From positions 496,001 through 560,000 of the forward strand of contig NZ_UAPQ01000001.1 in assembly GCF_900444995.1 (NCBI RefSeq): a DNA stretch of 64,000 nucleotides, read 5' to 3'. Origin of the DNA: Actinomyces bovis. Its GTDB lineage: Bacteria; Actinomycetota; Actinomycetes; Actinomycetales; Actinomycetaceae. The notes under the pieces were generated by a model that made no database searches, was not told the origin of the DNA, and saw nothing but the letters and a program-made list of their open reading frames with translations. Both the position numbers and the translations under genes were made by a program. Below, in pieces: positions 63,933-64,000 of the stretch. How positions within the stretch are numbered: the first letter of the stretch is position 1; every line of letters starts with the position of its first letter.

Positions 63933-64000
63933 TTTTCCAGACGAAGGTGGCTGGCGCTCTCACACAGAACACCAGCTACCTTGCCTTGGGGCACTCTGGC

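Overview
The window reads as one chromosomal segment of a high-GC Gram-positive actinobacterium. An Actinomyces-like member of the Actinomycetaceae fits best: there is a GlgE-type glycogen pathway, a DUF2550 gene directly after atpC, an IdeR/DtxR-type iron box, an inositol catabolic locus with an IolR-like motif, and sortase-type and sialidase surface or host-glycan genes. No rRNA or tRNA gene is present to settle the taxonomy. Most of the sequence is high-GC housekeeping DNA. The stretch from about 6.4 to 19.7 kb is accessory DNA, with pseudogenes, an insertion sequence and a visibly lower-GC biosynthetic island.

Layout. 1-6.2 kb: glgE (frameshifted near its 5' end), maltokinase and glgB, the GlgE alpha-glucan pathway. 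6.2-10.5 kb: an 80-bp tandem duplication, gene remnants, a large WXG-like secreted-type protein, a lipoprotein, and a displaced second copy of the large protein's C-terminal region. 10.5-12.0 kb: a degenerate ISL3-family element with recognisable terminal inverted repeats. 12.4-19.4 kb: a compact minus-strand operon encoding a streptolysin S-like thiazole/oxazole-modified peptide (TOMM). It comprises a 41-residue precursor ending in three Cys blocks, E1-like cyclodehydratase partner, YcaO cyclodehydratase with a C-terminal PxPxP-type tail, SagB-type dehydrogenase, ABC exporter (ATPase and permease), CPBP protease and a methyltransferase. 19.8-24.7 kb: a secreted FG-GAP protein with an LSATG sorting-like tail, and glycogen phosphorylase, with an iron box between them.

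24.8-34.8 kb: a long minus-strand operon, tsaC-wecA-atpI-atpBEFHAGDC-DUF2550. 34.9-48.6 kb: an intracellular-looking sialidase, two LuxR/NarL two-component systems (one with a PspC-domain kinase divergent from a second PspC protein, one beside a three-gene ABC-2 exporter), a DJ-1 protein, a cysteine hydrolase and ogt. 48.7-54.6 kb: a DUF4143 ATPase, an alpha/beta hydrolase, guaA, a hicAB-type toxin-antitoxin pair flanked by a duplicated guaA 5' segment, and a small membrane protein. 54.8-64.0 kb: inositol catabolism and uptake (iolE, a zinc alcohol dehydrogenase, a ribose-type sugar ABC transporter, iolG, mmsA/iolA). Several promoter regions here share a 10-bp motif resembling the corynebacterial IolR site.

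The most exciting item is the TOMM cluster with its very small, easily missed precursor gene. Its leader has an unusual start context and its core is almost pure Cys blocks.
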